From an uncultured Massilia sp. (GTDB lineage Bacteria > Pseudomonadota > Gammaproteobacteria > Burkholderiales > Burkholderiaceae_D): a stretch of 64,000 bases of DNA. The translations under genes were made by a program, and so were the position numbers. The stretch spans positions 1 through 64,000 of the forward strand of contig NZ_CAJYEB010000022.1 in assembly GCF_913773735.1 (NCBI RefSeq), given 5' to 3'. The notes below the pieces were generated by a model. That model ran no database searches, was not told where the DNA came from, and saw nothing but the letters and a program-made list of their open reading frames with translations. Within the stretch, counting starts at the first letter, position 1; each line of letters begins with the position of its first letter. Shown piece by piece: positions 1 to 8,800 of the stretch.

Positions 1-127
1 TGACTACATCGAGATGTTCTACAATCCGAAGCGGCGCCACAGCTTCAATGAACGGCTGTCGCCAGTCGAGTTTGAAAAGCGACATTTTTTACGGCTGCAG
101 AGTATCTAGGAAAATGGTGGCGATTCA
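1..127 (+). mobile_element. IS3-family element, right end (rest lies before the window)
   Basis: The window opens inside an IS3-family insertion sequence. After the transposase stop codon at 107-109 the sequence runs 18 bases and ends in GTGGCGATTCA (117-127). The same 11 bases recur at 12978-12988 as the outer end of an IS3 stump carrying a recognisable orfA start, which supports reading both as IS terminal repeats. Only this end of the element is visible, so its left end, completeness and target duplication cannot be judged. Confidence 0.7.
2..109 (+). CDS. IS3-family transposase OrfB, C-terminal 35 residues (partial)
   Basis: This is the tail of a DDE transposase (integrase core) of the IS3 family. 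The visible residues begin DYIEMFYNPKRRHS and continue with LSPVEFE, the standard C-terminal signature of IS3-group OrfB proteins (YNxxRRHSxxxxxSPxxFE). The frame is open from the window edge to a TAG stop. The catalytic residues lie upstream of the window. It marks the left border of the accessory island. Confidence 0.8.
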   Translation, partial: DYIEMFYNPKRRHSFNERLSPVEFEKRHFLRLQSI

Positions 128-389
128 AGGTCGCATATGAAGCAGCGCAATTTCCAGAAGGCAGCGCATAGTGTGGCTTTCCCGCACTTGCGCAGCAATT
201 TCCCAGCAACGTTTAATTGACTATGGTCAAGAGTATCTGATTCCCCATCCGATTCGGGGGATGCAATTGGTGCTTTGCACTTCCAGTCCACTGAAGTGCC
301 TGCCATTGGTGCCGGTCGCTGACATGGCGTGATTCGTCGCAACGTCATGACGATCACGGCAGCAGAGTTTCTCAGCGTTGTCGCTGGCG
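128..389. other. Spacer between two IS elements, no gene seen
   Basis: This stretch lies between the IS3 right end and the IS5 left end. I see no open frame with recognisable protein, no RNA gene and no obvious repeat. It is probably leftover DNA from earlier insertions. Confidence 0.4.
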
Positions 390-451
390 CTGGGCTTCGT
401 TGCACAAACTGGCGCGCCAGCGGCTTGGGCGCGGCCAGGTAAGCTGACGGT

Positions 452-1459
452 ATGACTGCCCCTGCAAAACGGAAGTACCGCACCACGAACTGGAAAGACT
501 ACAACGCAGCGCTGAAGGCGCGTGACTCGCTGCTGATCTGGCTGGACAAGGACATGCGTTGGCACGGCAGTGCCAACGGCAAGCGGGGCCGCACTCCGAA
601 GTACAGCGAAGCGGCGATCCAGTTCTGCCTGACCGTTAAGGTCTTGTTCAACCTGCCCTTGCGCCAGGCAATGGGCATGACGCAAAGTTTGCTCGAGTTG
701 GCGAGGCTGAACTGGCGGGTTCCGGACTTCAGCACGGTCAGCCGGCGCCAGAAACATCTTTCGGTGACGATCGGAGCGCATGCGACGACAACGGGATTGC
801 ACCTGCTGGTCGACAGCACCGGCATCAAAATGCTGGGCGAAGGCGAGTGGAAGACGAAGAAGCATGGCGCCGATTACCACCGCCAATGGCGCAAGGTCCA
901 CCTTGGCATTGACGCGGCCACACTGGAAATCCAGGCCATCGAGGTGACCGACAACGCCACCGGCGATGCGCCGATACTGCCATGCCTGCTCGGCCAGATT
1001 TCGACCGAGGAGATGATCGCGAGGGTCAGTGGCGACGGGGCTTACGACACGAAAGGCTGTCACGAAGCGATTGCGCAACGTGGAGCGCAGGCGATCATCC
1101 CTGCTCGCAAGAACGCCAAGCCATGGAAGGACCAACGTCCTGGTGCCAAAGCCCGCAATGCCATTCTGGCGGCCACGCGCCGGCTTGGGCGCAAGATTTG
1201 GAATGTAATGGACGCCTCCCACCTGTACCTAGGGAACGATGACTGTGAGGAATGGCGCGAGGGATAGCGAAAAAAGTGGTGCAGCGATCACCGGCGTAGC
1301 CCTGTCGAGACCAAAATGCGTTGCTTCAAGCTGCTGGGCGAACGCGTCATGGCGCGTGATGTCGACCGCCAGGTCGCCGAGTTGCAAGTCCGTGCCGCCA
1401 TCCTGAATCGCTTCACGCGCTTGGGTACGCCGACGACTGTGGCGGTGACCATGCCGTAA
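452..1459 (+). pseudogene. IS5-family transposase, disrupted by an in-frame insertion with a stop codon
   Basis: The N-terminal part shows the IS5 transposase pattern: a first catalytic Asp in HLLVDSTGIK, a second in VSGDGAYDTK, and GRKIW at the end of codon 250. In relatives this is followed almost directly by a KxW...HRRSxxETKM motif carrying the catalytic Glu. Here 69 bases (1202-1270), ending in TAG and one more codon, separate the two parts. Reading then resumes in the same frame at 1271 with KKWCSDHRRSPVETKMRC and runs to a TAA at 1457-1459. Removing the insert would leave about 312 residues, a usual length. The protein made from the first ATG stops at 1267 and lacks the catalytic Glu, so the element should not move by itself. 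Confidence 0.8.
1202..1270 (+). other. 69-bp insert inside the IS5 transposase gene
   Basis: A 69-base block interrupts the conserved junction between GRKIW and KKW of the transposase. Its length is an exact multiple of three, and it carries a TAG at 1265-1267. I see no terminal repeat or clear target duplication, and the encoded peptide resembles nothing I know. Its origin is unexplained. Confidence 0.55.
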
Positions 1460-1517
1460 TTCCGTCTAGGGTTTGGGGTACTACGAACTCCGCTGATTTA
1501 TGCAAAGCCGTACCCAG

Positions 1518-1722
1518 GGAATGATAGGAAGCCGGGCGGCAAGTGATGTCGCATGCACGGCAATCGACGACAGTGAAGTATATTGCTTTACGGGAATTTA
1601 TTATAGAATTCGGAACAATTGCGGCGATGCACTCCTGCGACACGATTTGTCTCAGCAGCCTTTAACCTGTCCAGAACGAAGGGGGGGCTCGCCCGCCAAA
1701 TGAGTATTGATCGAGAGAAAAG
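1518..1722 (+). promoter_or_regulatory. AT-rich leader of the island operon, possible promoter
   Basis: The DNA between the IS5 end and the first island gene is clearly richer in A+T than its surroundings, especially 1575-1620 (for example TTTATTATAGAATT at 1597-1610). A TTGCTT at 1583-1588 and TATAGA at 1602-1607 look like sigma-70 elements, but their 13-base spacing is too short for a confident call. This is the only sizeable non-coding gap before the five-gene run, so its promoter should be here or in the IS5 right end. Confidence 0.3.
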
Positions 1723-2529
1723 ATGATGAACTGTGCATGTGCATGCGCCACGGGAGGTGGTTGGATCAATGGACGCACCTTGAAACAGCATCTCGATAAC
1801 CAGGCTGGCCACCCATTCGGGAAAATCGACCGCAAAGCGTGGATACCGATCTGCCCCTCCTGCCATGCGGGCTGGTTGAAGATCGACGAGCAGCACTCCC
1901 TTCCATTCCTCGACGCCAGTGGGCTGATGCGCACGGCCGCCAATGAGGAAGGCGATGCCGGCGTGCTGGACTTCGCCGGATTCCGTTTTACCACCGCCGC
2001 GCTGCGCAGTGCGATTGCCCTGCAGGCGCGCGAGTTCGCTACCCGCGAAGTCGAGGAGTACGGCGCCCGATTGCCGAAGACGCTGTTGGCGCAGCAGGCA
2101 TCGGGGTTCTCGAAGATGGTTTGCTACTGGGGCGGCGGTGGGCGAGTATGGGGCAAGCTGAAGGCCGGCAATGGCGGCGATCCGGGCGCTGTGATCGCCG
2201 CCTGGCTCAATGCCGTCGCAGCAGGAAAGCTCGACGATGAAGAAGCGATCGGTCGTGGTTGCGCGATCGCCGGCCTCGGCGTGTCGTTCGCGAGCAAGCA
2301 CCTGCGCATGCTGCAACCGCATCGGTTTGCAGTGCTGGACGAGGTCTTGTGCGAGGGCTTCGGCTTCGCACTCAATCGGAAGGGTTTTGCGTTCTTCCTG
2401 CGCGAACTGCGTTTGCTGCAGGCCTCGTTGCGGGAACGGTCGGGTATCGACATCAACGTGGCCACACTCGAAGCAGGCCTGTTCATGCTCGCGCGTCAGA
2501 ACGTCCGCGCCCGTACCGAGGCCGCCTGA
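1723..2529 (+). CDS. Island protein A, C-terminal half resembles OGG/HhH-fold DNA glycosylase-like proteins
   Basis: This 268-aa protein is the first gene of the island operon. The N-terminal part has a CPSCHAGW knuckle (one CxxC only). The C-terminal half carries SKHLRMLQPHRFAVLDEVL, close to the SKxLxFLxPxxxPxxD pattern of bacterial proteins described as having an 8-oxoguanine-glycosylase (OGG) HhH fold. In true HhH-GPD enzymes an Asp near this point is catalytic. I therefore infer a DNA-base or DNA-structure recognition role, not a proven glycosylase. Two ATGs are adjacent (1723 and 1726), with GAGAG a few bases upstream. The next gene starts 54 bases downstream. An unrelated DNA-binding fold is possible, since the match is one motif read by eye. 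Confidence 0.6.
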   Translation: MMNCACACATGGGWINGRTLKQHLDNQAGHPFGKIDRKAWIPICPSCHAGWLKIDEQHSLPFLDASGLMRTAANEEGDAGVLDFAGFRFTTAALRSAIALQAREFATREVEEYGARLPKTLLAQQASGFSKMVCYWGGGGRVWGKLKAGNGGDPGAVIAAWLNAVAAGKLDDEEAIGRGCAIAGLGVSFASKHLRMLQPHRFAVLDEVLCEGFGFALNRKGFAFFLRELRLLQASLRERSGIDINVATLEAGLFMLARQNVRARTEAA

Positions 2530-2583
2530 CCACCTTCCATCGGCAGGCCACTGCACGCGCCTGCATAACCTCACACATTCACC

Positions 2584-3846
2584 ATGCTCGACGTCGACCG
2601 AACCCGGCCTTTCATCATCCCGGCAGGCATGCTGCCCTATCTGACGGGGCCCGATCCGCTTCTCGCGCGTAGCGGCGGCGGCCGCGATCCGCTCGGACTG
2701 CAGCCCGTGTGGAGCGAGTTCGGGCGCCGTCTGGTGCCCTGTATCGCTTCGCCCGTGCAGCAGGTCGACGGCATCAAGGCAGTGACACTGATTCACTGGC
2801 TGGCCGACATGCCACCAGTGCGCCGCCTTCTCGGCATTGCGGGCGCAGAACGTGGGTTCTTCCGCCTGATGGAAGGCCTTGTCGAGTACTGGCTGCATGC
2901 GCACGGCCGCAGCGTTTGCTTCGGCAGCCAGAGCCTGGTCGGCGAAGGTGAACGCTTCGCTGTCACGACCGGCACGGGCAAGACGGTGGCGAACGGCCTG
3001 TACCAGTATTATCGAGGAACCTGTCGGCGCGCCGGTCTGCTGGAGCAAGACTGGCGCGCGTGCGCCGGGCTGCGTGTGCGCTTCGAACAGTGTTTCGATG
3101 CCACTGCGCTCGATGCCCTGGCAGCGGCCGTGCGGGGCTGCCTGAATGGCACACCGCTACTGCCCGGGCGCATCCTTGCCAACCGGGCGGTGGACGCGGC
3201 ACTGGCCGCGGTTTTCGACGACGAAGCGATCAACGACCTGTTGCGCGCCGGGCTGTTCGGTGGCGAAGTGTACCGGGACCTGGCACGCACGTTCTCCGAA
3301 GTGCGCTCGCACGGCAATGGCGTGCCGTTCGGTACGCAACTGGCAGGCCTCGAACATGCCCCGCTGGCCGATGAACTCGATCGCATGCGACGCTGCGAGC
3401 CCTTCCTGCTCGTGCTGCAGGACGTGTTCGACCTGGCACGCGCGGCGCCCGGCCAGTCCGTGCAAAAACTGGCGTCCGGCCTGACGGAATTCCTCGAGGC
3501 GATGCGAGAACGTGCGGCCCGGTTCGTCACGCTCGCCAATGACATGCCGACCGCACGCATGCGGCAGATGCAGAGGCTGGCAACGGCGATGTGCAATGCC
3601 GTTGCCGCGGATGGCCTGGCCGATTTCGTGAAGGCCCTGATCGAGCACCACGGAATCTGCATGGCCGAACGCGGCCGTGAGCCTCTCGTGCTGATCGAGG
3701 CAGGCGTGATTGTGCTGCCCGTTGCCGGTGAGCGCGCTCCGGACGACGCGCGCGCTCGCCTGGAAACTGGATACCCATGGATGAATGACTATTACCTGAA
3801 TACGGCGGCCAACCTGTACGGGCAACTGCATGGGGGGAGCGCATGA
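2584..3846 (+). CDS. Island protein B, unknown function (420 aa)
   Basis: I do not recognise this 420-residue protein. It has no signal peptide or membrane segment and is rich in Leu, Ala and Arg, looking largely helical. Visible oddities are a glycine/threonine loop GTGKTVANG near residues 131-139, which is not followed by other P-loop NTPase motifs, and a polar C-terminus with GYPWMNDYYLN. The stop overlaps the ATG of the phospholipase-D-like gene by four bases (ATGA at 3843-3846), so it is translationally coupled to that gene. Gene order suggests it is a dedicated partner of the PLD-like and helicase proteins, for example a scaffold or sensor subunit. That role is inferred from position only. 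Confidence 0.6.
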   Translation: MLDVDRTRPFIIPAGMLPYLTGPDPLLARSGGGRDPLGLQPVWSEFGRRLVPCIASPVQQVDGIKAVTLIHWLADMPPVRRLLGIAGAERGFFRLMEGLVEYWLHAHGRSVCFGSQSLVGEGERFAVTTGTGKTVANGLYQYYRGTCRRAGLLEQDWRACAGLRVRFEQCFDATALDALAAAVRGCLNGTPLLPGRILANRAVDAALAAVFDDEAINDLLRAGLFGGEVYRDLARTFSEVRSHGNGVPFGTQLAGLEHAPLADELDRMRRCEPFLLVLQDVFDLARAAPGQSVQKLASGLTEFLEAMRERAARFVTLANDMPTARMRQMQRLATAMCNAVAADGLADFVKALIEHHGICMAERGREPLVLIEAGVIVLPVAGERAPDDARARLETGYPWMNDYYLNTAANLYGQLHGGSA

Positions 3847-5822
3847 AGAAGCGGACCAGTCCCACACTGATGCGTGAAACGCTCGAGTCGATCCGCGACC
3901 GTTTCGTCGCGGACGAGCAGCGCATGGTGTTGTTCACCACATTCAATTTCGTGCCATCGTTTTTCGAAGCGAACGTGCTCCCCCTGCTGGCGGGCGAGGC
4001 AGCAGAAGACCTGAAGAACGCCCCCCAGTTGCGCTACGGACTGAACGAGGAGCTCAAGCGCTTGCGCTGCCTGGTCGTCTGCGACCACTCGACGCAGCCG
4101 CCGGCAAAAGGGAATCTGCGCTACGGCCTGATGCCTGTCGGGCTGCCGAACGGGCGTTTCCATCCCAAACTGATGCTGATGGCCGGCACGCTCAAGGAAA
4201 CGGGGCGGGCAGGGATGTGGCTGGCGGTCGGCAGCGGCAATCTGTCGTTGTCGGGATGGGCCATCAACCGCGAGGTGGTCTGTGCCACGCCGGTCACCCC
4301 GCAGCACGCAGACGAACTGCTGCCGCTGCTTCGCTGGCTGACCGCCCAGGCTGACCGACGGCTCGGCGGCCGGGCGGCGGACGAGGAAGGCAGCCCACGC
4401 GCCATCCTTGACGAGCTCGTGGCCTGGCTGGACGATCCGCAACGCCTGTGCCCTGCGTGGCCGGGCGCGCCCACTCTGCACGTCGCGCCGCCGGCAGGCG
4501 GCGGACAGGGCCTCGCCGCCGCCGTTCGCGGGGCGCGCGAGTGGCAGTGCGCCACCGTCGTCTCGCCGTACTGGGGACAGGTCGACGCCCTGGTGCGCGA
4601 GTTGGGGGTGAGCGAGTGCCGCTTCGTTCCTTCGCTTGTTGCTGGACGTTATCGCTTTCCCGTGACAAGCATGGATCCGCAGGCCGAATGGAAGCGCGGC
4701 TTCGCCAGTTTCGGCGACGACCGCTACACGCATGCCAAGGTGCTGGTCCTGGAAGATGCCGAGGGCCGCGCAGTGCTGTGCGTCGGTTCAGCCAACTTCA
4801 CGGGCGCCGCGCTTGGCCTGCCCGGTGGCTACGCCAACGTCGAGGCGGTGCTGCGCTATGAACTCGAGACCGCTCCGGCGCAGTGGGCGTCGCTGCCGTC
4901 CGTGGACGAAAGCCAGCTGGCGGACGAAGCCGCTGCCGAGGAGGAGTCGGCGCCGCCCCTGCCGCCATTCGAGGCCACACTCTACTATGACTGGAAGCGC
5001 AAGGGCTTCGGCGGCCGCATTGCGCCGGCCCCGGGCACCAGTCTGCCCGAGCTGGTTCTGCATGTCGGCGGACTGGATCGGCCGCTCGGTGACAATACCG
5101 GCGAGGCAGAAGAACTGTTCCTGCCCTTCGAATGCAGGCTGCCGGTACGTTCATTCGAGCTGTCCTGGCGCCGCGCCGACGGTAGCCGGGCTCGCTTCCA
5201 CGGCCTGGTTGCCCAGGTCGGCGCCAACGACGATCAGCTGCAATATCGCCCGCGTCCTCGCCTGGAAGAGGTGCTTGCCTTCCTGCGCGACCTCGACCCC
5301 GGCGCGGGCGAGGAAGAGCTGCGTCGGCGTGGTGAGCGCGCGGGAGGTGGCAGTGGCGGCGATGGCGATGAAGAGGAACGCGAGCCGGTCTTCGACTACT
5401 TCGGGCTGTTCCAGGGCACCTGGAAGCTGCGTGCGTACTACAGGTCGGCCCGGCGCGCGATGCTGGGCGCAGTTGCCTTCGATCCTTCCTCGCGCTTCAG
5501 CGTGACGACTCTGTACCGCGCGATCGCGCTCCAGCGGGCGAACACGCCCGAAGAGCGCATCGCGCACTACGTGTACCTGTCCGAGGTTCGCGCGCTGATC
5601 GACTGGCTGCGCGCGCAGGGCGTCGAACCCGACCGGGAGGGCGAGCTTGCCGGGGTCGGCGACGAGATCGCCGGCATGCGCTCGATGCTGGCCGGAATGC
5701 TGGCCGATTCCCCTTCGTTTACAAGCATGTTCGGCGCCGATCCGGCGCCGGAAAAGGTCGAGGCGTTCCTCGACTGGTTCCACCAGGAGATCAAGGATGA
5801 AGGACAAGCCCGTGGCGGATGA
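3843..5822 (+). CDS. Phospholipase-D-like (relaxed HKD) protein of the island operon
   Basis: This 659-aa protein carries two half-sites of the PLD superfamily. The first is HPK at residues 107-109 followed by GSGNLSLSG (130-138). The second is HAK at 297-299 followed by GSANFTG (315-321). The paired HxK and GSxN motifs form one active site in PLD nucleases and phosphodiesterases. The Asp expected seven residues after each His is Ala in the first half and Glu in the second, so the site is relaxed. A charged Gly-rich linker near residue 500 (GGGSGGDGDEEER) separates the PLD part from a helical C-terminal region. The gene overlaps protein B by four bases and the helicase start by 26. Helicase-PLD pairs occur in DISARM, Mokosh and Dpd, so a nuclease acting with the helicase is the most likely role. 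Confidence 0.8.
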   Translation: MKKRTSPTLMRETLESIRDRFVADEQRMVLFTTFNFVPSFFEANVLPLLAGEAAEDLKNAPQLRYGLNEELKRLRCLVVCDHSTQPPAKGNLRYGLMPVGLPNGRFHPKLMLMAGTLKETGRAGMWLAVGSGNLSLSGWAINREVVCATPVTPQHADELLPLLRWLTAQADRRLGGRAADEEGSPRAILDELVAWLDDPQRLCPAWPGAPTLHVAPPAGGGQGLAAAVRGAREWQCATVVSPYWGQVDALVRELGVSECRFVPSLVAGRYRFPVTSMDPQAEWKRGFASFGDDRYTHAKVLVLEDAEGRAVLCVGSANFTGAALGLPGGYANVEAVLRYELETAPAQWASLPSVDESQLADEAAAEEESAPPLPPFEATLYYDWKRKGFGGRIAPAPGTSLPELVLHVGGLDRPLGDNTGEAEELFLPFECRLPVRSFELSWRRADGSRARFHGLVAQVGANDDQLQYRPRPRLEEVLAFLRDLDPGAGEEELRRRGERAGGGSGGDGDEEEREPVFDYFGLFQGTWKLRAYYRSARRAMLGAVAFDPSSRFSVTTLYRAIALQRANTPEERIAHYVYLSEVRALIDWLRAQGVEPDREGELAGVGDEIAGMRSMLAGMLADSPSFTSMFGADPAPEKVEAFLDWFHQEIKDEGQARGG

Positions 5823-8800
5823 CGGTATCGTTCCCGAACGCCTCACGGCGGCCGCCGTGCGTTCATACATCGATTTCGACGGCCAAGCGGCGACCGGCAG
5901 CGAACCGAGTCTGCAGGCCCGGATTCAAAGCGAAGGTGTGGCCGGCCTGTGGGGTCTGTTGCAGCAGCAGGGCCATGCCTATCTGGGTGATGAAGTGGGG
6001 ATGGGCAAGACGCGCCAGGCGATGGGCGTGATCGCGACCCAGTTCCTGCGCAATGCCGGGTCGCGCGTGGTCATCGTGTGTTCGAGCAAGACCGTGCAGT
6101 TGCAGTGGCAGAGCGAATGGGCGCAGTTCCTGGGCTCCTGTTATCGCCTGCTCGACGACCGCCTGCTGGCCAGCGCCGACGCGGCCCGCATCGAGGACCT
6201 GCACCTGCACGACAACCTGCGCAGTTTCCACGAAGCGCTGCGTACCGGCGAAGGCCGGATCCATCTGCTGCGCTATTCCTCGTTCAGCAGGCCGCTTCCG
6301 GTGGATGGCGACTCGCCTGCGCAGATGCTCTCGGCCTATGCCGAGCGTGTCGGGGTGGCCGGCGTGGCCGCGTTGACGGGTTCGGAACGCGCCCTGGTCG
6401 AGGCTCACGCCCGCCCCACGGACGACTGGAAGGAGGTACTCGGGCATGATCTCGGGCGTGCCTATTGCCAGCGCATTGCGGCGCTCCTCACCGAGGGCGC
6501 GCACCAGGACGAGCCCAGGAGTCCGCTCGATCTGGCCGTGTTCGATGAGGCGCAGTACCTGCGCCACGTCGACAACTATCAGAACGAGCACATCCGGCTG
6601 ATCTTCGGGCGCAACGTCGAGCAGTGGCTGTTCGTCAGTGCGACGCCGCTGCATGCCAGCGAAGACGACATCCTCAGCCTCGACACTTATCTGTGCCGGC
6701 GGCCGGTGGCCGCACACGAGTTGCCGGCCACTCGTGTCGGCGCCTGCGGCTCCTGCGATGCGGTGCAGCGCTGCAGCCGCGCTGCCTGGCATCGGGCACG
6801 TGGCCACGACGTCGTACGTCTGCTGTCCGGCATGATGATCCGGCGCACCCGGACCCACGGCGATGCCGCAGGCAAGCGCTACGGCAAGATCGAATATCGC
6901 GATTACGAGGAGGTGCGCCACTCGGGCGCCGACGACCCCTTCATGGCGCTGACCATGGCGCTGGTACAGAAGCGCCTGGCCAGCGCACTGGCGGGGCGCA
7001 ACAACCGTTTCCGGCAGGGCGAGTGCGCATCGTTCGAATCGCTGTCCTCCTCGCTGGGACGAAATGTCAGCGAACCCGAGCCCGAGTTCGAGCCGGGCAA
7101 GGACCATCGCCAGCGCAAGGAGGCCGACCCGGCTCCGGACCGCAACGCGATCGACCTGCTCAATGCCAGCTTCGGCAGGGCGATGCAGGTGAGCGGCGCC
7201 GGCCTGCCTCACGCAAAGCTGAACAGCGTTGCCGATGCGTTGTTCGCGCGCAGTCTGGCCGATGGCGGTGTCGACAAGACGCTGGTGTTCGTGCGCCGGA
7301 TCGATACCGTCGAGGAGCTGCGCGATCTGCTGCACCTGAAATTCCAGGCTGACCTGGACGAGCGGATCGAGGCCTGGCGCGAGATGCTGGCTTCCCCCGC
7401 GTTTGCCGACCATGCCTCGCCCTGGGGGCGCACTTTCTGGGACCAGCAGGGCGATGACGACGAACCGCCGGCAGAAGCCGTGGAGGGCGATGCACCACCC
7501 GATTCGGGAGAAGGGGCGGGCAACACGGGCTATCGTAGCCAGGCTTCCCTGCCGTACTTCGAGGCACTGAAGCAACGCTCGATGGTCAAGGCACAGAATG
7601 GGTTGCTGGTTTCGTTCCGCGCCCGCCTGCTGCGCACCGACGACGCTTCGAGCAACCCGCTGCAGGGCTTCCTGGTGAAGCGCGCCTCCGGCACCTCGCC
7701 GCAGCGCCAGCACGAGCGCTGGGTACGTCTGCTGTGCGCGCTGTTCGGTAACGAAGAGGTGAGCCGCATGCGGGACGATCCGGCAAAGCGCTGGCTGCTC
7801 GCGGACACATCGGGCACGGATGACGACGCCTACAAGCTGGCATCGCTGCAGCGCTGCCTGCTGCAGTCGCTGCGTCAAACCGATATCCTGGTCGACCTGT
7901 ACATCCTGCACAAGCATGCGGGGCGCACGCCCGACGGGAGCCAGTCGCTCGCCGACAAATTCCTGTGGCTGCTCGAACAGGGCGAGCACGGCATTCCGGG
8001 CAAAATCGCTTCATATCTCGCAAACCAGAAGGAGAAGCTGCGACGCTGGATCGACCATTTCGAACTGATCGTCGACAAGTGCTTCCGTGCCGGCGAGGCC
8101 GTGGGCTGGTTCGGCGTCCACGAGCGGGTAGCCCGTGTTTTCGATCGTGTCGCGCCGGTGGTGGGACGCTCGGGCCGTCTCAAGAACGAGCATGCGGTCC
8201 AGCAGTTCATGTTCCCCACGCATCCCAACATTCTGGTGTGTACCGACGTGCTCAAGGAAGGTGTGGACATGCACCTGTTCTGCGACCGGGTCGTCCACTA
8301 CGGCGTGGCCTGGACGTCGGGCGACCTGGAGCAGCGCACCGGACGTGTCGACCGCCTCGGCAGCCTGATCGGGCGTCGCATCCGTGCACACAGGGAAACC
8401 GACGGGCAGCCCCTGCCCCGTCTGGGCGTGGAGTTCCCCTACCTGGACGGTACGCTGGACAGCTACCAGGTCAGGAACGTCATACGGGAGAAGATCGCCA
8501 GCGACCTGCGGCTCGACCTGGGCAAACGCAAGGACGAGATCCGGGAGCTCGACGCCGGCCGGCTGGCCGGCGACCTGTCCACGATCCGCAAGGCGGCGGC
8601 GCAAGGCAACCCGAACCGCGCTGTCTTCTTCCCCGACAGCGTCGACTTCGTGCGTCGCGAGGGAGGGGACGATGCGATCCGGCTCGGCCCGGGAATGCGG
8701 TACAAGGATACCGGCGACGCAGTCCGGCCGCGCACCGCGATCGACGATCGCTGCGAAGAAACCATTGTGCCGGTACCCGGCTCGGACATGCTGCTGGTGC

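Larger units (their letters stand above)
390..1517 (+). mobile_element. IS5-family insertion sequence, degenerate
   Basis: The element contains a DDE transposase of IS5 type and is bounded by imperfect inverted repeats. The left end reads CTGGGCTTCGTTGCACAAA (about 390-408). The right end, read on the minus strand from about 1518, is CTGGGTACGGCTTTGCATAAA, and the two align with one short gap. The element is about 1.1 kb, normal for the family, and includes a 69-bp insertion inside the transposase gene. I could not settle the target duplication. Confidence 0.65.

Noticed and set aside
106..486. Minus-strand small frame across the IS3/IS5 junction
   Set aside because: It crosses two IS ends and has no recognisable protein or ribosome binding site.
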